DNA of 64,000 nt, from contig NZ_JIAI01000018.1 of assembly GCF_000620785.1 (NCBI RefSeq), positions 25,187-89,186 of the forward strand, given 5' to 3'. The stretch's first letter is position 1. Each line of letters starts with the position of its first letter. Source of the DNA: Actinospineispora acaciae DSM 45401. GTDB taxonomy: Bacteria > Actinomycetota > Actinomycetes > Mycobacteriales > Pseudonocardiaceae. A program made the translations under genes and the position numbers. The notes under the pieces were generated by a model. The model had not been told where the DNA came from and did no database searches. It was given only the letters and a program-made list of their open reading frames with translations. Positions 32,612-41,904 of this stretch are shown one piece after another.

Positions 32612-33565
32612 ATGCCAGGGGTGGCGCAACAACTGGACGAGCGCGGCTACACGGTCGTCGAGGACGTCCTCGATCCCGGCCGCGACCTCCAACCGATCCT
32701 GGACGAGTACGCCGAGGTCCTCGACCGCGTCACCGCCACGCTGCACGCGGCCGGGTCGATCCGGGACACGCACGCCGACCTGCCGTTCGGGCCGAGGCTG
32801 ATCCGGATCACCCGCGAGCACGGTGCCAGCCTGTCGCAGCACTTCGACATCAGCCTGCCGCAGGCCGGCATCCGCTCGGACACGCCCATGCACCTGGGCC
32901 CGGCCTGCTTCCGGCTGCTGACCAACCCCCGGTTGCTCGACCTGGCCTCGGCGCTGGTCGGCCCGGACATCCTGGTCAGCCCGGTGGGACACGTGCGCAT
33001 CAAGCTGCCGGAGGGCACGATCGAGAACGGTGACGGCCAGATGGCCCAGATCCCCTGGCACCAGGACAACGGGGTGATCCTCTCCGAGGCCGACGAGTCG
33101 AACGTGCTGACGGTCTGGGTACCGATCAACGAGGCCACCGTCGACAACGGCTGCATGCGGGTGATCCCCACCCCGCGCGGCGGCGAGCTGCGCACCCACT
33201 GCCCGTCGATCCGGCGCGGCGCGCACATCCCGGACCGGCGGGTGGACGACGGCGACGCGGTCACGCTGCCGATGCGGGCGGGCAGCGTGCTGCTCATGCA
33301 CCCCCGCACCGTGCACAGCTCGCTGGGCAACACCACCTCCGACCAGGTGCGGATCAGCATGGACCTGCGCTACCAACCGGTCGGCCAGCCCACCGGCCGG
33401 CCGATGTTCCCGCCGTTCGTGGCCCGCTGCGCCACCCGCCCGGACACGGAGGTACGCGACCCCGAGGCGTGGGCGGCGATGTGGCGGACCGCGCGGGCGC
33501 GGCTCGCGGCCGACCCACCGGCGGCGTTCAACCGCTGGGACGCCGACTCACCGGCCTGCGCCTGA
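32612..33565 (+). CDS. Phytanoyl-CoA dioxygenase (PhyH) family protein
   Basis: This 317-residue Fe(II)/2-oxoglutarate dioxygenase has 'QIPWHQDNGV' with the H150-x-D152 iron ligands, and 'PRTVHSSLGNTTSDQVRISM' with the distal His and the Arg that binds 2-oxoglutarate. It hydroxylates an unknown small molecule. ATG 32612 is chosen because GGAGGAGA lies just upstream; the frame extends further but without a site. It follows the broken MFS gene, so uptake of a substrate and hydroxylation may have been coupled. It converges on the YcsI-type gene with 25 bp between them. Confidence 0.85.
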   Translation: MPGVAQQLDERGYTVVEDVLDPGRDLQPILDEYAEVLDRVTATLHAAGSIRDTHADLPFGPRLIRITREHGASLSQHFDISLPQAGIRSDTPMHLGPACFRLLTNPRLLDLASALVGPDILVSPVGHVRIKLPEGTIENGDGQMAQIPWHQDNGVILSEADESNVLTVWVPINEATVDNGCMRVIPTPRGGELRTHCPSIRRGAHIPDRRVDDGDAVTLPMRAGSVLLMHPRTVHSSLGNTTSDQVRISMDLRYQPVGQPTGRPMFPPFVARCATRPDTEVRDPEAWAAMWRTARARLAADPPAAFNRWDADSPACA

Positions 33566-33590
33566 CCGCTCGTCGTCGAGGCGGCCGCGC

Positions 33591-34385
33591 TCAGACCGCG
33601 TAGACGTGGTCGGGCATGTCGGTGACGAACATGTAGCCGGGCGCGTGGGTGATGGCGAACGGCGGCCGGGAGGCCATGATCGCCGCCTGCGGCGTCACCC
33701 CGCAGGCCCAGAACACCGGCACCTCGCCGTCGCGGATGTCCACGGGGTCGCCGAAGTCGGGGACGGACAGGTCGGCGATGCCGAGCGCCTCGGGCGCGCC
33801 GACGTGCACGGGCGCGCCGTGCACGGAGGGGAACCGTCCGCTGATGCGCACCGCGTCGGCCACCCGGTCGGCGGGGATCGGGCGCATGGAGACCACCATC
33901 GGCCCGGACAGGCGCCCGGCGGGGCGGCACGGGCGGTTGGTCCGGTACATGGACACGTTGCCGCCCTCGGCGATGTGCCGCAGCTCGAGCCCGGCCGCCA
34001 CCAGCGGGGTCTCGAAGGTGAAGCTGCAGCCGATCAGGAAGCTGACCAGGTCGTCCGACCAGTACCGGGTGATCTCGGCCGGCTCGTCGACCAGCTCGCC
34101 GTCGCGCCAGACCCGGTAGGCGGGCAGGTCCACCCGCAGGTCCGCGTTCGGCGCGACGGACGGGTGCGGGCTGCCGGCGTCGGTGACGTCGATGATCGGG
34201 CAGGGCTTGGGGTTGCGCTGCCCGAACAGCAGCGTCTCGTAGGCGTAGTCGCGCGGGACGATGATCAGGTTGGCCTGGGCGTAGCCGGGCGCCCAGCCCG
34301 CCGTGGGGGTGCGCTCGCCGTCGCGGAACCGGGCGCGCGCCTCGGCCGGGTCGGCGCTCGGGGTGGCGGTCGGGGTGGAGGGCAT
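33591..34385 (-). CDS. ycsI: DUF1445 putative hydro-lyase (YcsI/D-glutamate cyclase family)
   Basis: This 264-residue DUF1445 protein has 'WAPGYAQANLIIVPRDYAYE', 'DDLVSFLIGCSFTFETPL', 'NVSMYRTNRPCRPAGRL', 'SMRPIPADRVADAVRISGRF' and a C-terminal 'VFWACGVTPQAAIM', all typical of the family. In Bacillus the homologue YcsI sits beside the NRAMP-like YcsG and the 5-oxoprolinase genes; the mitochondrial relative is D-glutamate cyclase, linking D-glutamate and 5-oxoproline. Here too it follows a YcsG-type gene. ATG 34385 is preferred; GTG 34400 would give a 4-bp overlap with the upstream stop. Confidence 0.85.
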   Translation of the reverse strand: MPSTPTATPSADPAEARARFRDGERTPTAGWAPGYAQANLIIVPRDYAYETLLFGQRNPKPCPIIDVTDAGSPHPSVAPNADLRVDLPAYRVWRDGELVDEPAEITRYWSDDLVSFLIGCSFTFETPLVAAGLELRHIAEGGNVSMYRTNRPCRPAGRLSGPMVVSMRPIPADRVADAVRISGRFPSVHGAPVHVGAPEALGIADLSVPDFGDPVDIRDGEVPVFWACGVTPQAAIMASRPPFAITHAPGYMFVTDMPDHVYAV

Positions 34386-34396
34386 GGTCGTCTGCC

Positions 34397-35628
34397 TCAC
34401 TGGAAGATCGATGCGATGGAGGTGATGGACAGGACCGCGGCGTACGCGGTGAACAGCCAGGCCGCTATCCCGGAGCCGAGCAGGAGCTTCGGGTAGCGGT
34501 AGCCGTCGATGAGGTCGCGCCGGCGCAGCGCCACCCACAGGATGATGCCGAGCCCGACCGGCAGCACCAGCCCGTTGATCGCGCCGGCGAACACGAGCAT
34601 GGCCTGCGGGGTCTGCCCGGCCACCACGAAGACCACGGTGGCCAGGCCGATGAGCACGATCACCGCCCGGTTGAAGTGGCGGCGGACCGGGGCCAGGTAG
34701 GTGCGCAGGAAGGTGGCGGTGGTGTACGAGTTGCCCATCGTGCTGGTCATCCCGGCGGCCCAGAACACCAGCCCGAACAGGTGCAGGCCCACCGGGCCGA
34801 ACGCGGCCAGGAAGCTGGAGCCGGCGGCGTCGTTCGCGTTGGCGAGGTGTGCCCCGGTGGCCACGACGCCGAAGAAGCCGAGGAACAGCACGATGCGCAG
34901 CACGCAGGCGACCAGGACGCCGGTGAGCGCGCCCCGGTTGATCCGCGCCACGTTGGCCACCCCGGTGACGCCGGCGTCGATCAGCCGGTGCGCCCCGGAG
35001 TACGTGATGAACCCCCCGACCGTGCCGCCGATCAGGGTCAGGATGGGCAGCAGCGGCAGCCCGTGCGGGGCCACGGTGCCCACCGCCGCCTGGTCGAGCG
35101 GGGGCGCGGTGACCGCGACCAGTGCGATGATCAACCCGATCTTGACGACGCCGAGCACGATCATGACCCGGTCGAACACGACGAACACCGACCTGGCCAG
35201 GAAGATGGCGATGGCCAGGCAGCCGCTGACCGCCGCGCCGAGCCGCTGTCCACGCCGAGCAGGTTGTGCAGCCCCAGCCCCGCGCCGGCCACGTTGCCGA
35301 TGTTGAACACCACCGCGCCGAGCACGACGAACGTGGTCAGCAGTTGGCCGGCGCCGGGGAAGACCTTCGCGGCGAGGTCCTGGGCGCGTTGCCCGGAGAC
35401 GCCCAGGATGCGCCACACGTTCAGCTGCACCGCCACGTCGATCACCATCGAGACGACCACGGCGCAGGCGAACGAGGCCTGGTAGAGGACGGTGAACGAG
35501 GCGGTCTGGGTGATGAAGCCCGGCCCGGCGGCGCTCATCGCCATCAGCACGGCGGCGCCGAGCAGGGGCGGCACCCGCAGCCAGCTGCGCGGCCCGGACG
35601 GCTCGGTGGTCCTGGTCGTGCCGCCCAT
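34397..35628 (-). pseudogene. ycsG: Frameshifted NRAMP-family transporter (YcsG type)
   Basis: The N-terminal part (ATG 35628) reads 'PPLLGAAVLMAMSAAGPGFI' through 'LHNLLGVDS'. The C-terminal part, from 'RLGAAVSGCLAIAIFLARSV' to 'SIASIFQ' at 34397, is in another frame. Adding one base near 35244 (AGCGG to AGCCGG) rejoins them into a ~410-residue NRAMP-like protein, so one base is missing. Without the correction the product stops or changes frame after the third helix. YcsG-type proteins lack the usual role in manganese uptake and are thought to serve 5-oxoproline metabolism. The downstream YcsI-type gene is intact. Confidence 0.83.
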
Positions 35629-35718
35629 CTCACTCCCGGGAGTCGGGGTTGCCCTTTCTACCGTTGCGCTTAAGTTAGACGTCAGACCTTTCTATGGCCA
35701 GCGGCAGTAGGAGAGTGC

Positions 35719-36492
35719 GTGACCACTTCGACACCGGCGCCGGCGATCCTCGTCGAGGCGGTCAGTGCGGACTGCTACGGCCAGGTCAGGGGCCGGCTGC
35801 GGGAGCTCGTCGCCAGGCTCGGCGCGCAGGGCACGACGCGTCTTCCCTCCGAGGCGGAGCTGGCCGCCGCGCTGGGGGTCAGCCGGCCCACGCTGCGCTC
35901 GGCCCTGCAGTCGCTGCAGGAGGAGGGCCGGATCCGCCGGCTGCACGGGCGGGGCACCTTCATCAACCGGCACGCGGTGGGCATCCGCGCCAACCTGGCG
36001 GAAGCCGGCGCGTTCCTGGACCTGCTCGCCCAGCCGTCGGTACACATCGCCGAGCAACGCGTCGTGCCGCTCGACGCCGAGGTGTCGGCGTCCCTCGAAC
36101 TGCCCGCCGGCGAGCCCGGCCTGCGCATCGAGCGGGTCTTCCACGCCGGCGACACGCCGGCGGTGCACACCGTCGACCTGGTACCGGTGCGGCTGCTGGC
36201 CGGCGGTCGGGACCGGTCGCCGGAGACCCTGGACGCGACCCGGTCGACCTTCGAGTTCGTGCGCACGCACCTGGGCCGCCCGGTGTGCTACTCGGTGGCC
36301 GAGGTCCGCCCGGTGCTCGCGCCGCCGGAGGTGGCCACCCGGCTGCGCCTGCCGGCGACCCGGCCGGTGCTGCGGCTGCGGCACACCCACATCCAGGCCG
36401 ACGAGCGCCCGGTCGCGGTGACCGTGGCCCACGTCAACGACGACCACCTGTGCTTCTCGGTCATCCGCAGCCACCTGGACGAGCGGTCATGA
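35719..36492 (+). CDS. GntR/HutC-family transcription regulator with UTRA domain
   Basis: This 257-residue regulator has an N-terminal winged helix (residues ~18-88; 'RLPSEAELAAALGVSRPTLR', then 'LHGRGTFINRH') and a C-terminal UTRA effector domain (~105-250). It binds DNA as a dimer and is released by a small-molecule ligand. It diverges from the YcsG-type gene over 90 bp, which hold TTAGACGTCAGACC as a possible operator, and overlaps the luciferase-like gene by 4 bp. It probably controls both. GTG 35719 follows AGGAGAG. The effector is unknown. Confidence 0.87.
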   Translation: MTTSTPAPAILVEAVSADCYGQVRGRLRELVARLGAQGTTRLPSEAELAAALGVSRPTLRSALQSLQEEGRIRRLHGRGTFINRHAVGIRANLAEAGAFLDLLAQPSVHIAEQRVVPLDAEVSASLELPAGEPGLRIERVFHAGDTPAVHTVDLVPVRLLAGGRDRSPETLDATRSTFEFVRTHLGRPVCYSVAEVRPVLAPPEVATRLRLPATRPVLRLRHTHIQADERPVAVTVAHVNDDHLCFSVIRSHLDERS

Positions 36493-37496
36493 GCGTCGCC
36501 GTGGACATCCGGGTGCCGGTGGGGCGGCCGCTGCCCGAGCTGGCCGAGTTCATCGCGTCCTGCGAGGACGCCGGCTTCCACGGCGTGGGCGTGCACGACC
36601 ACCACCACTCCGGTCGGGACGTGTACGCCGCGCTCACCCTGGCCGCCGCCCGTACCCGCGCGCTGACGCTCTATCCGGCCACCACCAACCCGGTCACCCG
36701 GCACCCGCTGGTGCTGGCCGCGACCGCCAACGCACTCGCCGAGATCGCCCCCGGCCGGATCATGCTCACGCTCGCCCCCGGCTTCCTGTCCGTGGAGAAG
36801 GCCGGGCAGCCTCAGGGCCGGGTCCAGCGGCTGCGGGAGACGGTGACCGCCCTGCGCCGGCTGCTCGCCGGGAAACCGGCCACCGTCGAGGGCCGGGAGA
36901 TCTGGATGAACAACGCGGCGGGCGTGGCGCCGGAGATCTTCGTCCTGGCCGCCGGCCCGAGGCTGCTGGAGCTGGCGGGCGAGGTCGCGGACGGCGTGGC
37001 CATGCTGGTCGGCCTGCATCCGGACGGCATCGAGGCGGCCCGCTCGCACGTGCGCGCCGGCGCGGCGCGGGCCGGTCGAGACCCGGCCACCGTGCGGGAG
37101 ATCTTCATCGTGCCCACCGCGATCGAGCCCTTCGACACCGCGCGGGAGTGGCCACGCCGCTGGTTCCGGCCGGGCACCCCGTTCCTGAGCTACCCGAGCG
37201 GGGCGAACCTGCGCTGGCTGCGCGCCGCCGGCATCGACATCCCCGCCGGGCACGACCCGGCCGAGCTGTCCCCGGAACTGGCGGCTCGGGTGTGCGACGC
37301 GTTCGGCCTGTTCGGGCCGCCGGAGTACTGCGCCGACCGGTTGCTGGCCGCGAACCAGGAGTCCGGGGTGCGGCACGTGTTCCTCTTCCCGTCGCACACC
37401 GCCGAAACCGGGTACGACCTGCCCCAGGCGGACGTCACGGCGTTCGGCAAGGTGATCGGGCCGAGGCTGGCTCGGGAAGGGCTTATCGGCGGTTGA
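36489..37496 (+). CDS. Luciferase-like (LLM) F420/FMN-dependent oxidoreductase
   Basis: This 335-residue TIM-barrel oxidoreductase has 'FIASCEDAGFHGVGVHDHHH' near the N-terminus, 'GRIMLTLAPGFLSVEKAG' and 'VFVLAAGPRLLELAGEVADG'-like cofactor-site segments (here beginning 'IFVLAAG'). In actinomycetes such proteins often use F420; FMN is also possible. It is translationally coupled to the GntR gene (ATGA overlap at 36489-36492). Its last 14 bp overlap the convergent NACHT gene. The substrate is not indicated. Confidence 0.82.
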   Translation: MSVAVDIRVPVGRPLPELAEFIASCEDAGFHGVGVHDHHHSGRDVYAALTLAAARTRALTLYPATTNPVTRHPLVLAATANALAEIAPGRIMLTLAPGFLSVEKAGQPQGRVQRLRETVTALRRLLAGKPATVEGREIWMNNAAGVAPEIFVLAAGPRLLELAGEVADGVAMLVGLHPDGIEAARSHVRAGAARAGRDPATVREIFIVPTAIEPFDTAREWPRRWFRPGTPFLSYPSGANLRWLRAAGIDIPAGHDPAELSPELAARVCDAFGLFGPPEYCADRLLAANQESGVRHVFLFPSHTAETGYDLPQADVTAFGKVIGPRLAREGLIGG

Positions 37497-40400
37497 CCCG
37501 GGGCCTGACCGAGCCGCGGCGTTCGATCGAGCTGGCGGGGCCGAGCTGGCCGGACCCGTGCAGGTGCTGGTGCCGGCTGGCGAAGACGGTCAGGCCGGGC
37601 ATGCCGGCCAGCGGGCTCAGGTCGACGTCGCCGCTGTTGTAGAGCCACAGCCGGCTCAGGTGGGGCAGCGCGCGCAGCGGGGCGAGGTCGGGCAGTTGGG
37701 AGAGATGGGCCAACCGCAGGGTCTGCACCTGGCGGAGCTGGGCGAGCGGGGTCAGGTCCGTGACCTCGGACCCGGACAGGTCGAGGAAGTCCAGCGCCGG
37801 CAGGTCGGGCAGCCGCCGTAGGTCCAGCCGTGGGCAGTCGCGCAGCCACAGCCGCCGGAGCGGCCCGGCCCAGTTCCGCAGTCCGCTGATGTCGGTGAGG
37901 TCGGGGCAGTTGTGCAGGCCGAACCATTCGGGTGCGTCGAGGAAGCCCAGCGGGGTGAGGTCGCGCAGGCCGGTCATGTCGCGCAGCCCGACGATCGTGA
38001 GGTCGGTGAGCGCGCGCAGCTCATCGAGGGCGGCGGCGTCGCCGAGGTGGGAGAGCTGCAGCGCGGACAGGTGCGGGAGGCGGGCGAGGTGCGCCCGGCC
38101 GACGCTGGCGAAGAGCAGGTCGAGCCGGGTGAGGGTGTCGAGCTCGCGCAGGGCGGCCAGGTCGACGGGCGGGGGCTGGGCACGGGGGCCGGGCGCGAGC
38201 GCGAGCCGCCGCAGGCGGGTACGGGCCAGCGGGGACAGGTCGAGCGCGGCCGGGTCGGTGACGAACAGAGAGTCCAGCTCGGCCAGGTCGGCGACGAAGG
38301 CCAGGTCGCCGTGCGGCCGGTGGAAACGGCATTCGAGGTGGCGCAGCGCGCGAAGATGGACCAAGCCCGGGATGAGGTCGGGGTCGTCGATCCGCAGCGA
38401 CCCGTCGAGCAGCGGCGAGTCGGCCAGCACGGTCTCGGCGTAGCGGGCGGGGTCGAACCGGGGCCAGGCCTCCAGCAGCTGGCGGACCACGGTGGGGCGG
38501 GGGTCGGCGCCGAACCGTGCGATGACCGGCATGGCGGCGTCCCCGCCGATGTGGCCGGCGGCCGCGATGGTGGCCTCGACCGTGCCTGCCGACCTGGGGT
38601 GCGAGGCGGCCAGCAGGTCGAGTACGAACTCGCCGGCCCCGGCAACCGCGTGGGCGGCGTTGCCGTCGCGGGGAGGCAGGAGCCGGCTGACCCGGCTGCG
38701 GATCTCGGCGCGGAGCGCGTCGCCGAGCTCCGGCGAGGTCTCCAGGCAGGCCGCCCCGAGCAGCGCGAGCCGCTGGCGGTGCCGACGACCGTCGGTGGGG
38801 GTGTCCTCGCGCCTGATCACGCCGGTGAGCAGCTCCTCGCGCTGGCGGCGGGAGGCGTGCCCGGCCGCCATCACGACCACCTCCCGCCACTGGTCGCGGT
38901 GCGCGTTCTCGACCAGGACACCGATGTCGTCGGCGTCGATCGCGGCCTTGGCGGCCAGGTACTCCTGGAACGAGCGGTGGATGAAGTCCACCCGCCCGGC
39001 GACCGGCTCGCGCAGCAGGCCGCTGCGCTCGACCAGCGCCCGGAACACGACGTCGGCGTCCTCGCCTATCTGGGCCATCGAACCGAGCTTGGTCGCGATC
39101 CGCTCGGCCACCCTGGCGGTGGGTGCGTCGGAGAAGCCGTTGCGGACCAGCCAGTACGCCACATCCTGCAGCAGCAGGGTCTTCTCGATGCGCCCGAGCC
39201 GTTCCGGTGAGCGCAGCCCGCGTTCCTTGTCGCGGCGTTCCAGCAGCATGTGCAGCGTGATCTCGTAGAGCTCCATCCGGTTGGCGGGCAGCTGGCCGTG
39301 CCGGTCGCGGTGCAGCGCGCACAACAGCGCGCACAGCAACGGGGTCCGCGCGAGGCGGCGCAGCGCGGTGCGGGAGCCGATGGCCTCCACGAGTTGGCGT
39401 TCGTAGTCGTCGAGGGCGCGTCGTTCGTCGTCGTCGACGCACTGCGCGCGTGCCGCGTCGTGCCAGCCGCCGATCAGCGCCCGGACGTCGCCGGGCGCCA
39501 ACGGCTGCAGCCGGGCGTGGACGAACTCCGCGCCGCGCAGCCAGCCGGGGTCGAGCGCGGCCGGGCGGGAGCTGACGACGAACCGGGCGGCCGGAAACGC
39601 TGTGATCAACTCGGTGAGCCAGTCGCGGACCTCGCCTCGGCGCTGCTCGGGCAGCTCATCGACGCCGTCGACGAGAACGATGGCCTCGCCGCCGCGCAAC
39701 CGCTGGTGAACCCACCCCGGCGGCATCTCCTCGGCGATGTGCCGGCCCACCTCGTCCAGGAAACCCTCCGGGGCGGGCAGCGGCGCGTCGACGTAGCGGC
39801 GCAGCCGGATCAGGAACGGCGTGACCGCACCGGCCGCGCAGCGCACCGCGATCCATTGCAACAGCGTGGTCTTGCCCGAACCCGCCTCGCCCAACACCAA
39901 CAGCCGGGGCGCCACCGGCAGCAGCTCGTCGACGCGCCGAGGCGAGGTCTCGCCGCCGACACCGGCGTCGGGGTCGGTGTCGGTGTCCCTGTCGCTGTCC
40001 TCCTCCGGCGCAGGGCGCTCGACGGCGTCCCCGAGGTCGACGCGCAGGCTCAGGTAGGCCACCGAGAGCGGGTAGCGGCGGCTCGGCTCGGACACGGTGG
40101 CGCCGAACAGCGACATGCGGTCCAGCGCGTTGGTGACCTGGAGCCGGTAGTCGGCCTCGAAGTCGTGCACGCCGCGACGCGCCGGCATCCGGGCGAGCAC
40201 CTCACGCACCAGCTCGAGGGTCTCGGTGTCGCGGCGCAGCAGCTCGGTGAGCACGCCGGCCTGGAACCGGGGCAACGTGGTCGTGATCCGCACCAGGTAC
40301 GCGCAGCACTCGCGCAGCAGCCGGTCGTAGAACTCCGCCGCGTCGGCCGACAGCAACGACCGGCCGGCCATACCGGGCACCGCCCGCACCAGGTGGCCGT

Positions 40401-40749
40401 AGAGATAGCCGGCGTCCAGGTCGGCCGCGAAGAGGTCCTCGTCGTCGAGCGCGGCCCGGTCGAACGTCTCCCGCGCGGCCTCGACCGCCGCCCGCTTCTC
40501 GTGATCGGCGAGCCCGGCGAACTCGCGCTCCAGCAGTGGACCCAACCGCTGGGCGACGACCTCCTCCATCTCCTCGAACATCCGCCGCAGCCGCCGCCGC
40601 TCGACCGCCCCGGCCGCCCGGTCGGCCAGCATGTCCACCGCCCGCGCGGACACGTCGGCGGCAACACTTCGGTCACCGACCCAGACCTTGACCACGGCAC
40701 GCACCACCGAGGCGCCCAGCGCCAGCGCGGGGGCCTCCAACCCGCTCAC
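37483..40749 (-). CDS. NACHT NTPase with leucine-rich repeats (bacterial NLR-like)
   Basis: This 1088-residue protein has three parts. Residues 1-~235 are a helical domain without membrane segments, resembling the N-terminal helical domains of bacterial NACHT proteins. Residues ~280-600 are a NACHT STAND NTPase with Walker A 'LGEAGSGKTTLLQ' (from ~286), Walker B 'AIVLVDGVDELP' and sensor 'RFVVSSRPAAL', followed by winged-helix-like 'IHRSFQEYLAAKAAI'. Residues ~770-1060 are leucine-rich repeats ('LTRLDLLFASVG', 'LDFLDLSGSEVTDLTPLAQL'). Bacterial NACHT proteins defend against phage by sensing and oligomerising. GTG 40749 lies 19 bp after the LysR gene. Confidence 0.88.
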   Translation of the reverse strand: MSGLEAPALALGASVVRAVVKVWVGDRSVAADVSARAVDMLADRAAGAVERRRLRRMFEEMEEVVAQRLGPLLEREFAGLADHEKRAAVEAARETFDRAALDDEDLFAADLDAGYLYGHLVRAVPGMAGRSLLSADAAEFYDRLLRECCAYLVRITTTLPRFQAGVLTELLRRDTETLELVREVLARMPARRGVHDFEADYRLQVTNALDRMSLFGATVSEPSRRYPLSVAYLSLRVDLGDAVERPAPEEDSDRDTDTDPDAGVGGETSPRRVDELLPVAPRLLVLGEAGSGKTTLLQWIAVRCAAGAVTPFLIRLRRYVDAPLPAPEGFLDEVGRHIAEEMPPGWVHQRLRGGEAIVLVDGVDELPEQRRGEVRDWLTELITAFPAARFVVSSRPAALDPGWLRGAEFVHARLQPLAPGDVRALIGGWHDAARAQCVDDDERRALDDYERQLVEAIGSRTALRRLARTPLLCALLCALHRDRHGQLPANRMELYEITLHMLLERRDKERGLRSPERLGRIEKTLLLQDVAYWLVRNGFSDAPTARVAERIATKLGSMAQIGEDADVVFRALVERSGLLREPVAGRVDFIHRSFQEYLAAKAAIDADDIGVLVENAHRDQWREVVVMAAGHASRRQREELLTGVIRREDTPTDGRRHRQRLALLGAACLETSPELGDALRAEIRSRVSRLLPPRDGNAAHAVAGAGEFVLDLLAASHPRSAGTVEATIAAAGHIGGDAAMPVIARFGADPRPTVVRQLLEAWPRFDPARYAETVLADSPLLDGSLRIDDPDLIPGLVHLRALRHLECRFHRPHGDLAFVADLAELDSLFVTDPAALDLSPLARTRLRRLALAPGPRAQPPPVDLAALRELDTLTRLDLLFASVGRAHLARLPHLSALQLSHLGDAAALDELRALTDLTIVGLRDMTGLRDLTPLGFLDAPEWFGLHNCPDLTDISGLRNWAGPLRRLWLRDCPRLDLRRLPDLPALDFLDLSGSEVTDLTPLAQLRQVQTLRLAHLSQLPDLAPLRALPHLSRLWLYNSGDVDLSPLAGMPGLTVFASRHQHLHGSGQLGPASSIERRGSVRPRVNRR

Positions 40750-40768
40750 CGGCGCACCCTATCGCCGT

Positions 40769-41704
40769 TCATTCGAAGGCCGTGCGCAGCTTCTTCTCCC
40801 GGATCACGTCCGAGGCGACCGCGCGCACCGCGTCGAGACCGGCCGAGACCGCCGGCTGTCGCCCGGAGCCCCGGCGGATGGCGGTGATCATCCGCCGGTA
40901 GGGCCGGACGGTGCCGTGCAGCGGTACCCGGGTCACGGCGTGCTCGGGCGGCACCGGGACCAGCCGGGGGAGCATGCACACGCCGAGGCCGTGGGAGACC
41001 AGCGCGGAGATCGCGAACCATTCCGTCGCGCGGTGCACGATCCGAGGCGTGAACCCGGCCGCCGCGCAGGCGGTGCGGATCAGGTCGTACTGGTCCGCGC
41101 GGTCGGGATCCTGGATCCACGGCTCGCGCGCGGCCTCGGTGAGCGCCACGCCCGCGCGCTCGGCGAGCCGGTGCGAGCGGGGGACCAGCAGGTCCACCGG
41201 GTCGTCCAGGAGCACCTGCTGCTCGAACCGCACGTCGTCGGTGGGCGGGTTGTCCGCGGTGGACAGGACGACCGCCACGTCCGCCTGTTCGGCGAGCAGC
41301 AGGGCGAAGGATCCGGCGCAGCTCGCCTGGTGCACGGCCACCGTCGTCTTGGCGTACCTGGACCGCAGCAGGGCGGCCGTCGGCGCGAGGAACCCGGCGA
41401 TGGCGCTCGACACGCCGCACAGCCGCAGCTCGGTGGGTTCGCCGGCGGTGTGCGAGGCGAGCTCGGCCCGCGCGCGTTCCCATTCCTCGCACAGGACGTT
41501 GGCGTGCGCGATCACCACCCGCGCGGCGGAGGTGAGCCGAACCCCTCGTCCGTCCGGCTGCAGCAGCGGCACACCGAGGTCACGGGAAAGCTGATGCAGC
41601 TGGTGTGACACCGTCGACGGGCTGACGTTCAACGCGGCCGCCGCCCGGGTGACATTCCCGTGGTGCTCGAGCACTCGCAGTGTCTGCAGCCGGGGATCGA
41701 TCAT
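40769..41704 (-). CDS. LysR-family transcription regulator
   Basis: This 311-residue LysR regulator has an N-terminal winged helix ('LRVLEHHGNVTRAAAALNVS', 'PSTVSHQLHQLSRDLGVPLL') and a substrate-binding-type effector domain from residue ~90. It starts at ATG 41704 and is divergent, across 200 bp, from the M24 hydrolase operon at 41905, which is the usual arrangement for a LysR regulator and its target. The NACHT gene follows 19 bp downstream on the same strand and may be transcribed with it. The effector is unknown. Confidence 0.88.
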   Translation of the reverse strand: MIDPRLQTLRVLEHHGNVTRAAAALNVSPSTVSHQLHQLSRDLGVPLLQPDGRGVRLTSAARVVIAHANVLCEEWERARAELASHTAGEPTELRLCGVSSAIAGFLAPTAALLRSRYAKTTVAVHQASCAGSFALLLAEQADVAVVLSTADNPPTDDVRFEQQVLLDDPVDLLVPRSHRLAERAGVALTEAAREPWIQDPDRADQYDLIRTACAAAGFTPRIVHRATEWFAISALVSHGLGVCMLPRLVPVPPEHAVTRVPLHGTVRPYRRMITAIRRGSGRQPAVSAGLDAVRAVASDVIREKKLRTAFE

Positions 41705-41904
41705 ATGGGGATGGTACGGCGGCGAGCCGCCAACAGTTCGATCTCTCGAAACGATCGATCGCGCATTGCCATGGAAATCCCTGGTGGCAGAACTGGATTG
41801 TTCGAGCTGCTCGCACAGTAATGGTCTAGAACATTCAATAGACGTGCTGGTGTACGCGTACGACACTGTTCCGAACACGGTTGTCGAGATGCGGAGAGAA
41901 ACCG
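41705..41904. promoter_or_regulatory. LysR / hydrolase divergent control region
   Basis: This is a 200-bp, relatively AT-rich region. GTACGCGTAC (41852-41861) is a perfect 10-bp palindrome about 44 bp upstream of the M24 start. Near 41745-41762, GATCTCTCGAAACGATCGATC contains nested short inverted repeats near the LysR start. Both are plausible LysR sites; no clear -35/-10 pair stands out. Confidence 0.35.

Noticed and set aside
31281..32801. 506-codon frame as an intact protein
   Set aside because: After codon 24 the composition is that of a shadow frame; the true MFS continuation is in the neighbouring frame.
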